Origin: SLFH01 sp050486265
GTDB taxonomy: Bacteria; Planctomycetota; Phycisphaerae; Phycisphaerales; UBA1924
Assembly (NCBI GenBank): GCA_050486265.1
Contig: JBJHCY010000005.1
Location: 62,001 to 126,000, forward strand
Length of the DNA stretch: 64,000 nucleotides
Reading direction: 5' to 3'
Below the pieces are notes generated by a model. The model ran no database searches, was not told where the DNA came from, and worked only from the letters and a program-made list of their open reading frames with translations. Made by a program: the position numbers and the translations under genes. Of this stretch, positions 21,137 through 28,719 are shown in pieces (position 1 is the stretch's first letter; every line of letters begins with the position of its first letter).

Positions 21137-21454
21137 ATGAAGACCTTCAAGAACATCGCGCTCGCGACGCTCGCACTGGCCGTCCTCGGCCCGACCATGG
21201 CCCTCGCCCAGACCGGCGCGGGCGACGCCGCCGTCGCCGCGGGCACCACCATCGGCAAGGGCATCGCGGTCCTCGGCGCGGGCCTGGCCCTCGTCGGCGG
21301 CGGGATCGGCATCGGCCTGATCGGCCGGGCGGCCAACGAGTCCGTCGCTCGCCAGCCCGAGGCCGGCGGCCGCATCTTCACGATGACGATCATCACCGCG
21401 GCGTTCGTCGAAGGCGCGACCCTCTTCGCCGTCGTCGCCGCGCTGATCGCCTGA
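21137..21454 (+). CDS. atpE: F-type ATP synthase subunit c with N-terminal signal-like extension
   Basis: The 105 residues exceed the usual 70-90. The first 25 (MKTFKNIALATLALAVLGPT, then MALAQ) look like a cleavable signal peptide with an Ala-x-Ala site. The mature part is a two-helix hairpin: helix 1 Gly-rich (GAGLALVGGGIGIGLIG), the polar loop RAANESVARQPEAG, and helix 2 with the ion-binding Glu92 in AFVEGATLFAVV. The residues around Glu92 (E-G-A) lack the Ser/Thr-rich pattern of sodium-binding c subunits, so proton coupling is likely. GGAGCAACC precedes the ATG. Confidence 0.94.
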   Translation: MKTFKNIALATLALAVLGPTMALAQTGAGDAAVAAGTTIGKGIAVLGAGLALVGGGIGIGLIGRAANESVARQPEAGGRIFTMTIITAAFVEGATLFAVVAALIA

Positions 21455-21546
21455 GCGATTGCGCTTCAGCAGCATCACAGCGGGCCGCCCGAAAGCGACC
21501 CGCTGCTTTCGCACAAACCGATACGAACCGCCACGGAGCGAGCAAG

Positions 21547-22146
21547 ATGACCCTCCAGAGCAGAACCGCAGCCCTCGCCTTCATCGCCACGCCGATCCTC
21601 GTTGCAGGCGCCGCCTTCGGCGCCGACGAGGTGCCCAGCGTCGTCCGGGGCCTCAACGAGGGCCTGCTGACCGGCATCCTCACGCTGGTCGTCTTCGGCG
21701 TCGCCTTGGCGATCATGGCGACCCAGGTCTGGCCAAAGATCATCAACGGCCTTGAAGAGCGCAGCGAGAAGATCCGCCAGGAGATCGCCGCTGCAGAAGA
21801 CGCCCGCCAGCAGGCCAGGGAGGCGCTCGAGCAGTACGAGCAGTCCCTCGCCCAGGCCCGCGCCGAGGCGCAGAAGATGATCGACAAGGCCAAGGCCGAC
21901 CAGACCCGCGTCGTGCAGGAGCTCAAGGCCAACGCCGAGGCGGAGGTCTCCAAAATGAAGGACCGCGCGATGCGCGATATCGAGGCGACCCGTCGCGCCG
22001 CCGTCGCGGAGATCTACCACGAGGCCGCCGCCCTCTCGACGGCCATCGCCTCGAAGCTGCTGGCCCGCGAAGTCTCCGGCGACGACCAGGACCGCCTGCT
22101 GGAAGAGTCGCTCAGCGAACTGCGTTCGGCCGGCACGCCCAACTGA
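21547..22146 (+). CDS. atpF: F-type ATP synthase subunit b with signal-like N-terminus
   Basis: This 199-residue protein begins with a hydrophobic segment (AALAFIATPILVAGAAFGADE) that resembles a signal peptide. A second hydrophobic helix follows (GILTLVVFGVALAIMATQVWP), then a long charged coiled coil (residues 75-175) rich in Glu, Lys, Ala and Arg. The second helix and coiled coil are the normal b-subunit plan: membrane anchor plus peripheral stator stalk that binds delta. The first segment is an addition parallel to that in atpE. It lies 92 bp after atpE and 50 bp before atpH. Confidence 0.93.
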   Translation: MTLQSRTAALAFIATPILVAGAAFGADEVPSVVRGLNEGLLTGILTLVVFGVALAIMATQVWPKIINGLEERSEKIRQEIAAAEDARQQAREALEQYEQSLAQARAEAQKMIDKAKADQTRVVQELKANAEAEVSKMKDRAMRDIEATRRAAVAEIYHEAAALSTAIASKLLAREVSGDDQDRLLEESLSELRSAGTPN

Positions 22147-22196
22147 GCCTTTCCTCCGACGCCGCACCGCCCCGCGAGACCCCGCAGGAGCCCCCC

Positions 22197-22817
22197 ATGC
22201 CGCTGAGCCAGGCCCGCCCCGACGCCGTCGCCCAGGTCTACGCCAAGAGTCTGCTGGAACTCGCCGAGGCCGAGGGCGGCCGCGACCTGCTCGAATCCTG
22301 CCTCGGGCAGCTCGAGGATGTGCTGGAGCTGGCGCGTGAAGACCCGCGGTTCAGCGAGTTTCTCTCCAGCCGCATCCTGCCCGTCGCCAGCCGCGAGGCC
22401 TCGCTGCGGAAGATCTTCGAGGGGAAGATCCACGACCTGACGCTGCGCTTCATGCTGCTGCTCAACGAGAAGGGGCGCCTCGCGCACCTGCCCGCGATTG
22501 TCGCGGCCCTCGACGCGTTGGTGCAGGACCTCTTCGGACGCGTCGAGGTCGATGTCTACACCGCCCAGCCCATCGACACCGACGAGCTCGACCGCATCCG
22601 CGAACGCCTCGCCGAGATCCTCAAGAAGGATGTCATCGTCCATCCCTACACCGACGCGTCGATGATCGGCGGCGTGAAGTTCCGCATCGGCGACCAGCTC
22701 GTCGACGGCTCGCTGGCCAACCGCCTCCGCCGGTTCCGCGACCAGCTCGGCTCGCGGGGCCTGGCCAAGATCCGCGCCCGCGCCAGCGACCTGATGGACC
22801 GGCCCGCGACCGACTGA
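22197..22817 (+). CDS. atpH: F-type ATP synthase subunit delta
   Basis: The 206-residue protein starts MPLSQARPDAVAQVYAKSLLELAEAEGG, the usual delta N-terminal helical bundle. It continues with the VDVYTAQPIDTDELDRIRERL and HPYTDASMIGGVKFRIGDQLVDGS region typical of the C-terminal domain. Delta joins the peripheral stalk to the top of F1. About 20 extra residues end the chain (IRARASDLMDRPATD). Normally atpA would follow at once; instead pgk starts 53 bp downstream. Confidence 0.94.
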   Translation: MPLSQARPDAVAQVYAKSLLELAEAEGGRDLLESCLGQLEDVLELAREDPRFSEFLSSRILPVASREASLRKIFEGKIHDLTLRFMLLLNEKGRLAHLPAIVAALDALVQDLFGRVEVDVYTAQPIDTDELDRIRERLAEILKKDVIVHPYTDASMIGGVKFRIGDQLVDGSLANRLRRFRDQLGSRGLAKIRARASDLMDRPATD

Positions 22818-22858
22818 GCGGCTCGTCATCCAACCGTCCCGCGATCCAGCCCGCGGGA

Positions 22859-22864
22859 TACCAT
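22859..22864 (+). promoter_or_regulatory. -10 box predicting a leaderless pgk transcript
   Basis: TACCAT ends 6 nt before the pgk ATG at 22871, which would place the transcription start at or next to the ATG. No Shine-Dalgarno sequence is present. The same geometry recurs at seven other genes in this window. Confidence 0.5.
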
Positions 22865-22870
22865 CCGGTT

Positions 22871-24073
22871 ATGGCCAAGAAAACCATCAATGACGTCGAT
22901 GTTTCCGGCAAACGCGTTCTCGTGCGCGTGGACTTCAATGTCCCCCTCAAGGACGGACAGATCACCGACGACCGACGCATCAAGTCCGCCCTTCCGACGA
23001 TCAAGAGCGTGATCGACCGCGGCGGGCGCGCGATCCTCATCAGCCATCTCGGGCGTCCCAAGGGCGAGGGCTACGAGAGCGGCTCGACCCTCCGCCCCGC
23101 CGCCGACCGCCTGGCAGAACTCCTGGGCAAGCCCGTCGCCTTCCCCTCGCAGGACTGCGTGGACAAGGCCGCGGCCGACGCCGTGAGCTCGATGAACGAC
23201 GGCGATGTCGTGCTGCTGGAAAACCTGCGTTTCCACGCGGGGGAGAAGAAGGGCGACACCGAGTTCGCCAAGAAACTCGCGGCGTACGCGGATGTCTATG
23301 TCAACGACGCGTTCGGCGCCTGCCACCGGCCCGACGCGAGCATGGTCGCCGTGCCCGAGGCGATGTCGGGCAAGCCCCGCGTCGTCGGCCTGCTCGTCGA
23401 GCGCGAGATCAAGTACCTCTCCGAGACACTGGCCGAGCCGAAGCGCCCGTTCGTGGTCGTGCTGGGCGGGGCGAAGGTGTCTGACAAAATCGGCGCGATC
23501 GAGCACCTGCTGCCGATCGCCGACCAAGTGCTCATCGGCGGCGCGATGGCCTACACCTTCTGCAAGGCGCTGGGGCACGGGGTCGGCGCCAGCCGCGTCG
23601 AGAACGACCGGGTCGAAGACGCGAAGAAGATGATCGACCTGGCCGCCCGCGTCGACCACGAGCTGCATGTCCCCTTCGACCACATCTGCTCGACGGAGTT
23701 CTCAGAACATTCCGGCGACATCGAGGTCTTCGAGGACTCGATCCCCGAGGGGTACATCGGCCTGGACATCGGCCCGCAGACGCAGACGCACTACCGAAGG
23801 ATCATCAAGACCGCCAAGACAGTCGTCTGGAACGGGCCGATGGGCGTCTTCGAGTGGGCGCCATTCGCCGTCGGCACCGGCTCGGTCGCCAGGGGCGTCG
23901 CCGAGGCGACAGAGGCTGGCGCGACGACGATCATCGGCGGGGGCGACTCGGCCGCGGCGGCCGAGAAGTTCGGCATCGCAGACCGCGTCTCGCACATCTC
24001 GACGGGCGGCGGCGCGTCGCTGGAGATGCTCGAGGGCAAGTCGTTCAAGGCCGTCGACATCCTCGACGAGTAG
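22871..24073 (+). CDS. pgk: Phosphoglycerate kinase
   Basis: This is a full-length 400-residue Pgk of the glycolytic/gluconeogenic pathway, converting 1,3-bisphosphoglycerate and ADP to 3-phosphoglycerate and ATP. Signatures include VRVDFNVPLKDG (N-terminal substrate-binding), SHLGRPKGEG, the phosphoglycerate-binding FHAGEKK, the nucleotide-binding VWNGPMGVFE, and GGGDSAAAAEKFG with the C-terminal THISTGGGASLE-type segment. One of only three ACGT sites in the window lies at 22893 in its seventh to eighth codons. It follows the truncated atp cluster but has its own likely promoter. Confidence 0.98.
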   Translation: MAKKTINDVDVSGKRVLVRVDFNVPLKDGQITDDRRIKSALPTIKSVIDRGGRAILISHLGRPKGEGYESGSTLRPAADRLAELLGKPVAFPSQDCVDKAAADAVSSMNDGDVVLLENLRFHAGEKKGDTEFAKKLAAYADVYVNDAFGACHRPDASMVAVPEAMSGKPRVVGLLVEREIKYLSETLAEPKRPFVVVLGGAKVSDKIGAIEHLLPIADQVLIGGAMAYTFCKALGHGVGASRVENDRVEDAKKMIDLAARVDHELHVPFDHICSTEFSEHSGDIEVFEDSIPEGYIGLDIGPQTQTHYRRIIKTAKTVVWNGPMGVFEWAPFAVGTGSVARGVAEATEAGATTIIGGGDSAAAAEKFGIADRVSHISTGGGASLEMLEGKSFKAVDILDE

Positions 24074-24112
24074 CACGCGGGTCCGCACGCGCATCGGCCG
24101 GAGCAAGCTGCG

Positions 24113-25921
24113 ATGATCGGAGGCTGCGCACCTTGCCGTACCGGCGCCGTCACGCGCGTGCTCCGCGATCTGCTGGTGCTGACGCTGCTGTGCGCCGCGG
24201 CGTACCTGCCGGGCATCGCGGCGATGGGGCTGACCACCGAGCGGGAGTCGCTCCGGCTGATCGCGGCCCAAGAGATGCACGCACGGTCCGACTGGCTCGT
24301 GCCGAGCATCCAGGGCCATGTGTACCTCGACAAGCCGCCGCTGATGTACTGGTGCATCCTGCTGCTGTCCGGCGACGCCGGGCCCGGCGAGGCGGAGCTG
24401 CGCCTGACCGCTGCGATCGCTGGCCTGCTGGGCGTGCTCGCCTCGTACTGGTGCGCCGCGACGCTGTTCAGGAACTCGCCTGTGAACGAGCGATTCGCCG
24501 TCGCGTTCTGGACAGGCGCGCTGCTCGCGACGGGGCTGCTCTACGCCCGCGCATCGAGGACCGGCGCGATCGACATCCTGCTGGCCGCCCCTACCGCCCT
24601 GGCGTTCCTGCTGATCTTCTTGCTGTGGAACGAGTCTCGACGCCCCGCCCGCTGGGCGTACACCGCGGCCCTGTGCGCCGTGTCGGGCGTGCTCATGCTC
24701 GTCAAGGGGCCTCCGGGCTTGATCGCGCCCGTGCTCGCCTCGCTGCTGGCGCCGATCGCGGCGGAGGCGTTCCCCGCCGACGCCGAGCGGAGGCGTCGCC
24801 GACCGGCGATCCTGGCCGGAGCGCTCGCGGGCGCCGCGGTGCTCGTCTTCCGAGCAGGCGAGGTGACGGAGTTCACACAAGCCGTCGGTCTGGCTGTGTT
24901 CTGCCTCATGGCGTGGGAGGCCGGCCGGTTCTTCGTCCGTGCCGCACCTCGGGGATCTTTCCGACCGGTCTTGGCCGCCTGGGCCCGCATCGGCGTGCCG
25001 GTGTGGGTCGTCGCCGGGGGCGCGGCTCTAGGCGCGTGGGCTTCGGCCGTCGCCGCTCGGCTCGGGCCTGAGGCCGTTCGCCGAGCCGCCGACGAACAGG
25101 CGTCGGAGAACATCCAGATCCTCGATCTGGACGCGCCGCTGAGAAGCTTGGAGGCGATGTCGTACGGCGCCGGGATGGGGTCGGTCTTCGCCATCGTCAC
25201 ACTCGTCTGGCTGGGCAGCCGCAGGCCCCCGATCCCGCGTGCGGTCTGGTTGCTCTTGGCCTGGGTGCTCGCGGGTTTCATTGCCTTCAGCTCTCTCGGA
25301 GGCGGTTCGGGCCGGTACCTCCTGCCGCTCTGCCCCGGCGTCGCCATGCTCGGGGCCTGGGGGTTCGTCGAGCTGCAATCGCGCCGCCCCTCGGGCGCTC
25401 GTGCACGGGTCAGGGCGCTCATGTCGTTCTGCGCCGCGGCGTCGGTCGGCCTCGGCGTCTGGTACGGCGTGCTCCGTCCCATGCTCATGCCCGACCGCAG
25501 CTCACGCGCATTTGTCCAAGAGCTTCGGCGTGAGCAAAGCCTCGACCAGTTCGCCGGCATGTTCTCCTTTGAGTTCTGGTCCGCCTCGCTCGCGGTGTAC
25601 GCCGGCCGACCGGTCGAGCCGGTCATGGACCAGAAGCGTGTGCCGGACTACCAGGGCGAACCGGTCACCCCGGAAGAGATGGTCCGACGCATGCGCCATG
25701 CCGACGGCGCGGGTTGGGTCATCCTGCTCCGCGAACACACGCCTCGGCGAGACGACGGGCTGCGCGACGCAGAGGAGGTGCTCGCCGGGCTCGGCGTCAA
25801 GCTGCGCCGGCTGCCCGTCGACGCGGAGTACAGGATCGACGAGTACACGACACCGGTCAACGCGTATCACGCTTGGATACCGGACGATCCGGCCGCGGAC
25901 GGGGACGGCGCGGGGTCTTGA
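24113..25921 (+). CDS. GT-C glycosyltransferase (ArnT/PMT-like membrane protein)
   Basis: The protein has 602 residues and starts at ATG 24113 with GGAG upstream. An N-terminal membrane helix leads into a periplasmic loop containing TTERESLRLIAAQEM and LDKPPLMYWCI. That acidic-rich first loop and the 'KPPLxYW' signature belong to dolichyl/undecaprenyl-phosphate-sugar glycosyltransferases (ArnT, PMT and related GT39/GT83 enzymes). About ten further helices follow (to around residue 450), then a soluble C-terminal domain. Such enzymes move a sugar from a lipid carrier to lipid A, protein or other envelope acceptors. The acceptor cannot be inferred here. It follows pgk by 39 bp. Confidence 0.85.
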   Translation: MIGGCAPCRTGAVTRVLRDLLVLTLLCAAAYLPGIAAMGLTTERESLRLIAAQEMHARSDWLVPSIQGHVYLDKPPLMYWCILLLSGDAGPGEAELRLTAAIAGLLGVLASYWCAATLFRNSPVNERFAVAFWTGALLATGLLYARASRTGAIDILLAAPTALAFLLIFLLWNESRRPARWAYTAALCAVSGVLMLVKGPPGLIAPVLASLLAPIAAEAFPADAERRRRRPAILAGALAGAAVLVFRAGEVTEFTQAVGLAVFCLMAWEAGRFFVRAAPRGSFRPVLAAWARIGVPVWVVAGGAALGAWASAVAARLGPEAVRRAADEQASENIQILDLDAPLRSLEAMSYGAGMGSVFAIVTLVWLGSRRPPIPRAVWLLLAWVLAGFIAFSSLGGGSGRYLLPLCPGVAMLGAWGFVELQSRRPSGARARVRALMSFCAAASVGLGVWYGVLRPMLMPDRSSRAFVQELRREQSLDQFAGMFSFEFWSASLAVYAGRPVEPVMDQKRVPDYQGEPVTPEEMVRRMRHADGAGWVILLREHTPRRDDGLRDAEEVLAGLGVKLRRLPVDAEYRIDEYTTPVNAYHAWIPDDPAADGDGAGS

Positions 25922-25944
25922 GCCTCCCGGCCGCCCGCTCGCGA

Positions 25945-27870
25945 TCACGAGCGTCCGAACATCCGTTCGAGCTGGCGGATCGTCAGCCGTACGGATGTCG
26001 GTCTGCCGTGCGGGCAGTTGCTCGAGCGTTCGACGGCCTCGCGCTGGCGGAGGAGTTCGTCGAGTTCTTCGGGGGCCATGCGGTCGCCGGCTTTGACGGC
26101 CGCCTTGCAGGCCATCATGTCCAGCACCTCGTGCAGCGCCTCCTCACTCCCCGTGGGCAGGGGCGATTCGGCCGCGCGGTCGAGCAGCTCTTCAACAAAC
26201 GGACCCGGATCGACCCCGCGCTCGAACAGCAGCGTCGGGAAAGCGTGCACGCCGAGACTCACCGGCCCCAAGGGTTCGACCCGGATCCCGATCTTTTCGA
26301 GCAACGGCGCGATGCGTTCTGCGGCTTCCTGTCTCCGCGTCGTCGAGCCGATGACCGCCGGGGTGAGCAGTCGCTGGCTCTCCAGATCCCCACGCGTCAC
26401 GCGCGCGTAAAGCCGCTCGTACATCACGCGCTCGTGCAGCGCGTGCTGGTCGATGATGAGGATGCCGTGCTCGTCCTGGGTGACGAGGTACGACTTGTGC
26501 ACCTGCAGCACCGAGCCGGCGGGCCGGATCGTGCCGCCGAGGGATGTCTCTCCGGGTGTCGCTTCCCCGGGCAGCACGGCTCCGGACGGCAGGGCTCGCC
26601 GAGCCGTGTCTGCTTCGACCTCACCTTCGCTCTCACTCTCCACCCCCCGCACCGCATCCCGGATCGCCTCGAACGAGAGCCGCTGCGTCCGCTCGCCCCC
26701 GGGGCCGGAGCGCAGGAACTCGACCAGCGTCGACGCCCCGGCGCCGCTGTTTGCAGGCGGCGCGACGCCGTCGCCCGTCTCTGGCCGACCCTCCGACCAC
26801 CCCGCGCCCGATCCCTCGCGGGTCTTGGGCGTCAGGTCGGCCGAACGCAGCGCCTCGCGGACGGCGCGCAGCACGCCCTGGTGCACCATCGACTGGTCCC
26901 TGAATCGCACCTCCAGCTTTGCGGGGTGGACATTGACATCGACCGCGTCGGGCGACATCTCGATCATGAGCACCGCCGTCGGGTGGCGTCCCGGCTCGAT
27001 CAAGCCGCGGTACGCCTCGCGCAGGGCGTGCTGGATGGTCTTGTCGCGCACGGCGCGCCCGTTGACAAAGACATGCTGGGCGCGGGCGGTGGCGCGGGCG
27101 ATCGTCGGCAAGCCGCAGAGCCCCCAGACCATCACCCCGCGCGCGTCGTCGAAGCGGTCGAGGTGCGCCTCGACGAGTTGGTCTTCGATGTCTTTGCCGA
27201 GGATCGCGATCGCTCGCGTGCGCGGGCCCTGGCCGGGAGGGAGGTCCATCGTCACCCGCCCGTCGCAGACGAGCCGGAAGCCGACGCCCGGGCGGGCCAT
27301 CGCCAGGTCTTTGAGCCAGTCGACGCATCGCCCCTGCTCGGTCGCGGGCGTGCGGAGGAACTTGCGCCGCGCCGGCGTGTTGTAGAACAGCGTCCTGACC
27401 GTCAGCACCGTCCCCGGCGCGCCCGAGGCGGGGCGGACCTCGCCGACGGCGCCCCCGTCGACCGCGATCTCCGACGCCGCGGCGTCCTCGGCCCGGCGGC
27501 TTCTGATCGTCAACCTTGACACAGACCCGATCGAGGCGAGGGCTTCGCCCCGGAAGCCGAGCGTCGCGACGGTGTCGAGGTCTTCTGCGATCGAGATCTT
27601 GCTCGTCGCGTGCTGTTCGACCGCGAGGGGGAGCTCGCCCGGCGCGATCCCGCGTCCGTCGTCGGAAACTCGGATCAGTTCGATTCCCCCCCGCTCCAGC
27701 TCGATCGAGACCTTCGTCGAGCCCGCGTCCAGCGCGTTCTCGACGAGTTCCTTCAGGACCGAGGCCGGGCGCTCGATCACCTCGCCCGCGGCGATCTGGT
27801 TGATCACCACGGGGGGTAAACGCCGGATGGAGCCCCCGGCGGCGTCGGTGCTGGCTGAAAGCTCGGGCAC
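25945..27870 (-). CDS. mutL: DNA mismatch repair protein MutL with endonuclease motif
   Basis: The 641-residue protein starts at GTG 27870. The GHKL ATPase domain shows ELVENALDAGST (motif I), DDGRGI (motif II) and TLGFRGEALASIGSVS (motif III). The C-terminal domain contains DQHALHERVMYE, an exact match to the DQHA(X)2E(X)4E metal-binding endonuclease motif. ACKAAVKAGD and a terminal CPHGRP complete the site. This MutL should therefore nick DNA itself, as in MutH-less bacteria. A Pro/Gly/Ser linker of about 130 residues joins the halves. No mutS is nearby. It is divergent from the HIT gene; TACCAT 6 nt before GTG suggests a leaderless message. Confidence 0.96.
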   Translation of the reverse strand: MPELSASTDAAGGSIRRLPPVVINQIAAGEVIERPASVLKELVENALDAGSTKVSIELERGGIELIRVSDDGRGIAPGELPLAVEQHATSKISIAEDLDTVATLGFRGEALASIGSVSRLTIRSRRAEDAAASEIAVDGGAVGEVRPASGAPGTVLTVRTLFYNTPARRKFLRTPATEQGRCVDWLKDLAMARPGVGFRLVCDGRVTMDLPPGQGPRTRAIAILGKDIEDQLVEAHLDRFDDARGVMVWGLCGLPTIARATARAQHVFVNGRAVRDKTIQHALREAYRGLIEPGRHPTAVLMIEMSPDAVDVNVHPAKLEVRFRDQSMVHQGVLRAVREALRSADLTPKTREGSGAGWSEGRPETGDGVAPPANSGAGASTLVEFLRSGPGGERTQRLSFEAIRDAVRGVESESEGEVEADTARRALPSGAVLPGEATPGETSLGGTIRPAGSVLQVHKSYLVTQDEHGILIIDQHALHERVMYERLYARVTRGDLESQRLLTPAVIGSTTRRQEAAERIAPLLEKIGIRVEPLGPVSLGVHAFPTLLFERGVDPGPFVEELLDRAAESPLPTGSEEALHEVLDMMACKAAVKAGDRMAPEELDELLRQREAVERSSNCPHGRPTSVRLTIRQLERMFGRS

Positions 27871-27876
27871 GGCGCG

Positions 27877-27899
27877 ATGGTATCCGGCCCCCCTACACT
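27877..27899. promoter_or_regulatory. Divergent leaderless -10 boxes for mutL and the HIT gene
   Basis: On the minus strand TACCAT (bases 27882-27877) lies 6 nt before the mutL GTG. On the plus strand TACACT (27894-27899) lies 6 nt before the HIT ATG at 27906. The two starts are only 35 bp apart, so the promoters overlap. Neither gene has a ribosome binding site. Confidence 0.5.
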
Positions 27900-27905
27900 C
27901 GCGCC

Positions 27906-28328
27906 ATGAGCGACACCATCTTCACCAAGATCATCCAGGGCGAACTCCCGGCCCACAGGGTCTACCAGGACGACCTCGTGCTCGCCTTCATGGACATCAA
28001 CCCGCTCTCAGAGGGGCATGTGCTCGTGATCCCCAAGGAGCCGGGCGCCTCGCTGGCGGACCTGTCGGATGATTCGGCCGCGGCGATCGGCCGGGTGCTT
28101 CCTCGCATCTGCCGCGCGGTCCGCAAGGCGACAGGCTGTACCGATTTCAATGTCCTGCTCAACGACGGCGAGAGCGCCGGGCAGGCGGTGATGCATGTGC
28201 ACTTCCACATCATCCCGCGCTACGCCGACAAGGGCGAAGGCGCCGGCCTGACCAAGAGCTGGAAACCGATCAAGCCAGACAACGAGCACCTCGCCGAACT
28301 GGGCCGCAAGATCGCACGCCAGCTCTGA
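27906..28328 (+). CDS. HIT-family nucleotide hydrolase/transferase (HinT-like)
   Basis: This 140-residue protein matches the HIT family in size and order: an N-terminal TIFTKIIQGELPAHRVYQDD, DINPLSEGHVLVIPKE, FNVLLNDGESAGQ, and the catalytic His triad in VMHVHFHIIPR (HxHxH). HinT-type enzymes hydrolyse purine nucleoside phosphoramidates and related AMP conjugates in the cytosol. The family is certain; the precise substrate is not visible. It is divergent from mutL and convergent with the 127-residue membrane protein gene. Confidence 0.95.
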   Translation: MSDTIFTKIIQGELPAHRVYQDDLVLAFMDINPLSEGHVLVIPKEPGASLADLSDDSAAAIGRVLPRICRAVRKATGCTDFNVLLNDGESAGQAVMHVHFHIIPRYADKGEGAGLTKSWKPIKPDNEHLAELGRKIARQL

Positions 28329-28335
28329 CAACGGC

Positions 28336-28719
28336 TCAATCCGGCCCGATCCGATCGGGCCGGTGCGTCGAGAAGCCGCGCCCTCTACCCTCCGCGTCTT
28401 GATCGCTCCGTCCGCCGCCCATCGCCGACGGGCTGACGAGGAACGCCACCGGCGGGACACGCCTCGCCTCGCCCAACCGCTTAGCCGCCTCGAGCTCATC
28501 GCCGGTCAGCCTCAGCTTCCGGGCCAGCACGCCGAACGCGTAGCCCTCAGGATCGCGCCGGATCGCCCTGTCGCGCAGCAACCAGAGCGTGACGCCCGTC
28601 GAGACCGCCGCGAGCGCCCCGGACACAACCAGCACCCACCACAGCCAGTCGCCCTGGGGCGCCGGCGGCGGCTCGGCCCCCTCCAGCCGGATCTGCAAAA
28701 TCAGACCGAACAGACTCAC
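28336..28719 (-). CDS. Small single-span membrane protein of unknown function
   Basis: This is a 127-residue protein starting at GTG 28717-28719; this GTG overlaps the TGA of the upstream HEAT-like gene (GTGA), so translation is probably coupled. Residues 25-47 (WLWWVLVVSGALAAVSTGVTLWLL) form one membrane helix, followed by a basic, Arg-rich cytoplasmic part with a helical segment near 65-90. Nothing identifies a family. The coupling suggests it works with the HEAT-like protein, perhaps as its membrane anchor (inference). Confidence 0.65.
   Translation of the reverse strand: MSLFGLILQIRLEGAEPPPAPQGDWLWWVLVVSGALAAVSTGVTLWLLRDRAIRRDPEGYAFGVLARKLRLTGDELEAAKRLGEARRVPPVAFLVSPSAMGGGRSDQDAEGRGRGFSTHRPDRIGPD
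28341..28363. terminator. Perfect hairpin between convergent genes
   Basis: CCGGCCCGAT and ATCGGGCCGG are perfect 10-bp arms around the loop CCG. It lies 13 nt after the HIT stop and inside the last codons of the convergent membrane protein gene. No T-run follows on either strand, so intrinsic termination is uncertain. Confidence 0.4.
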
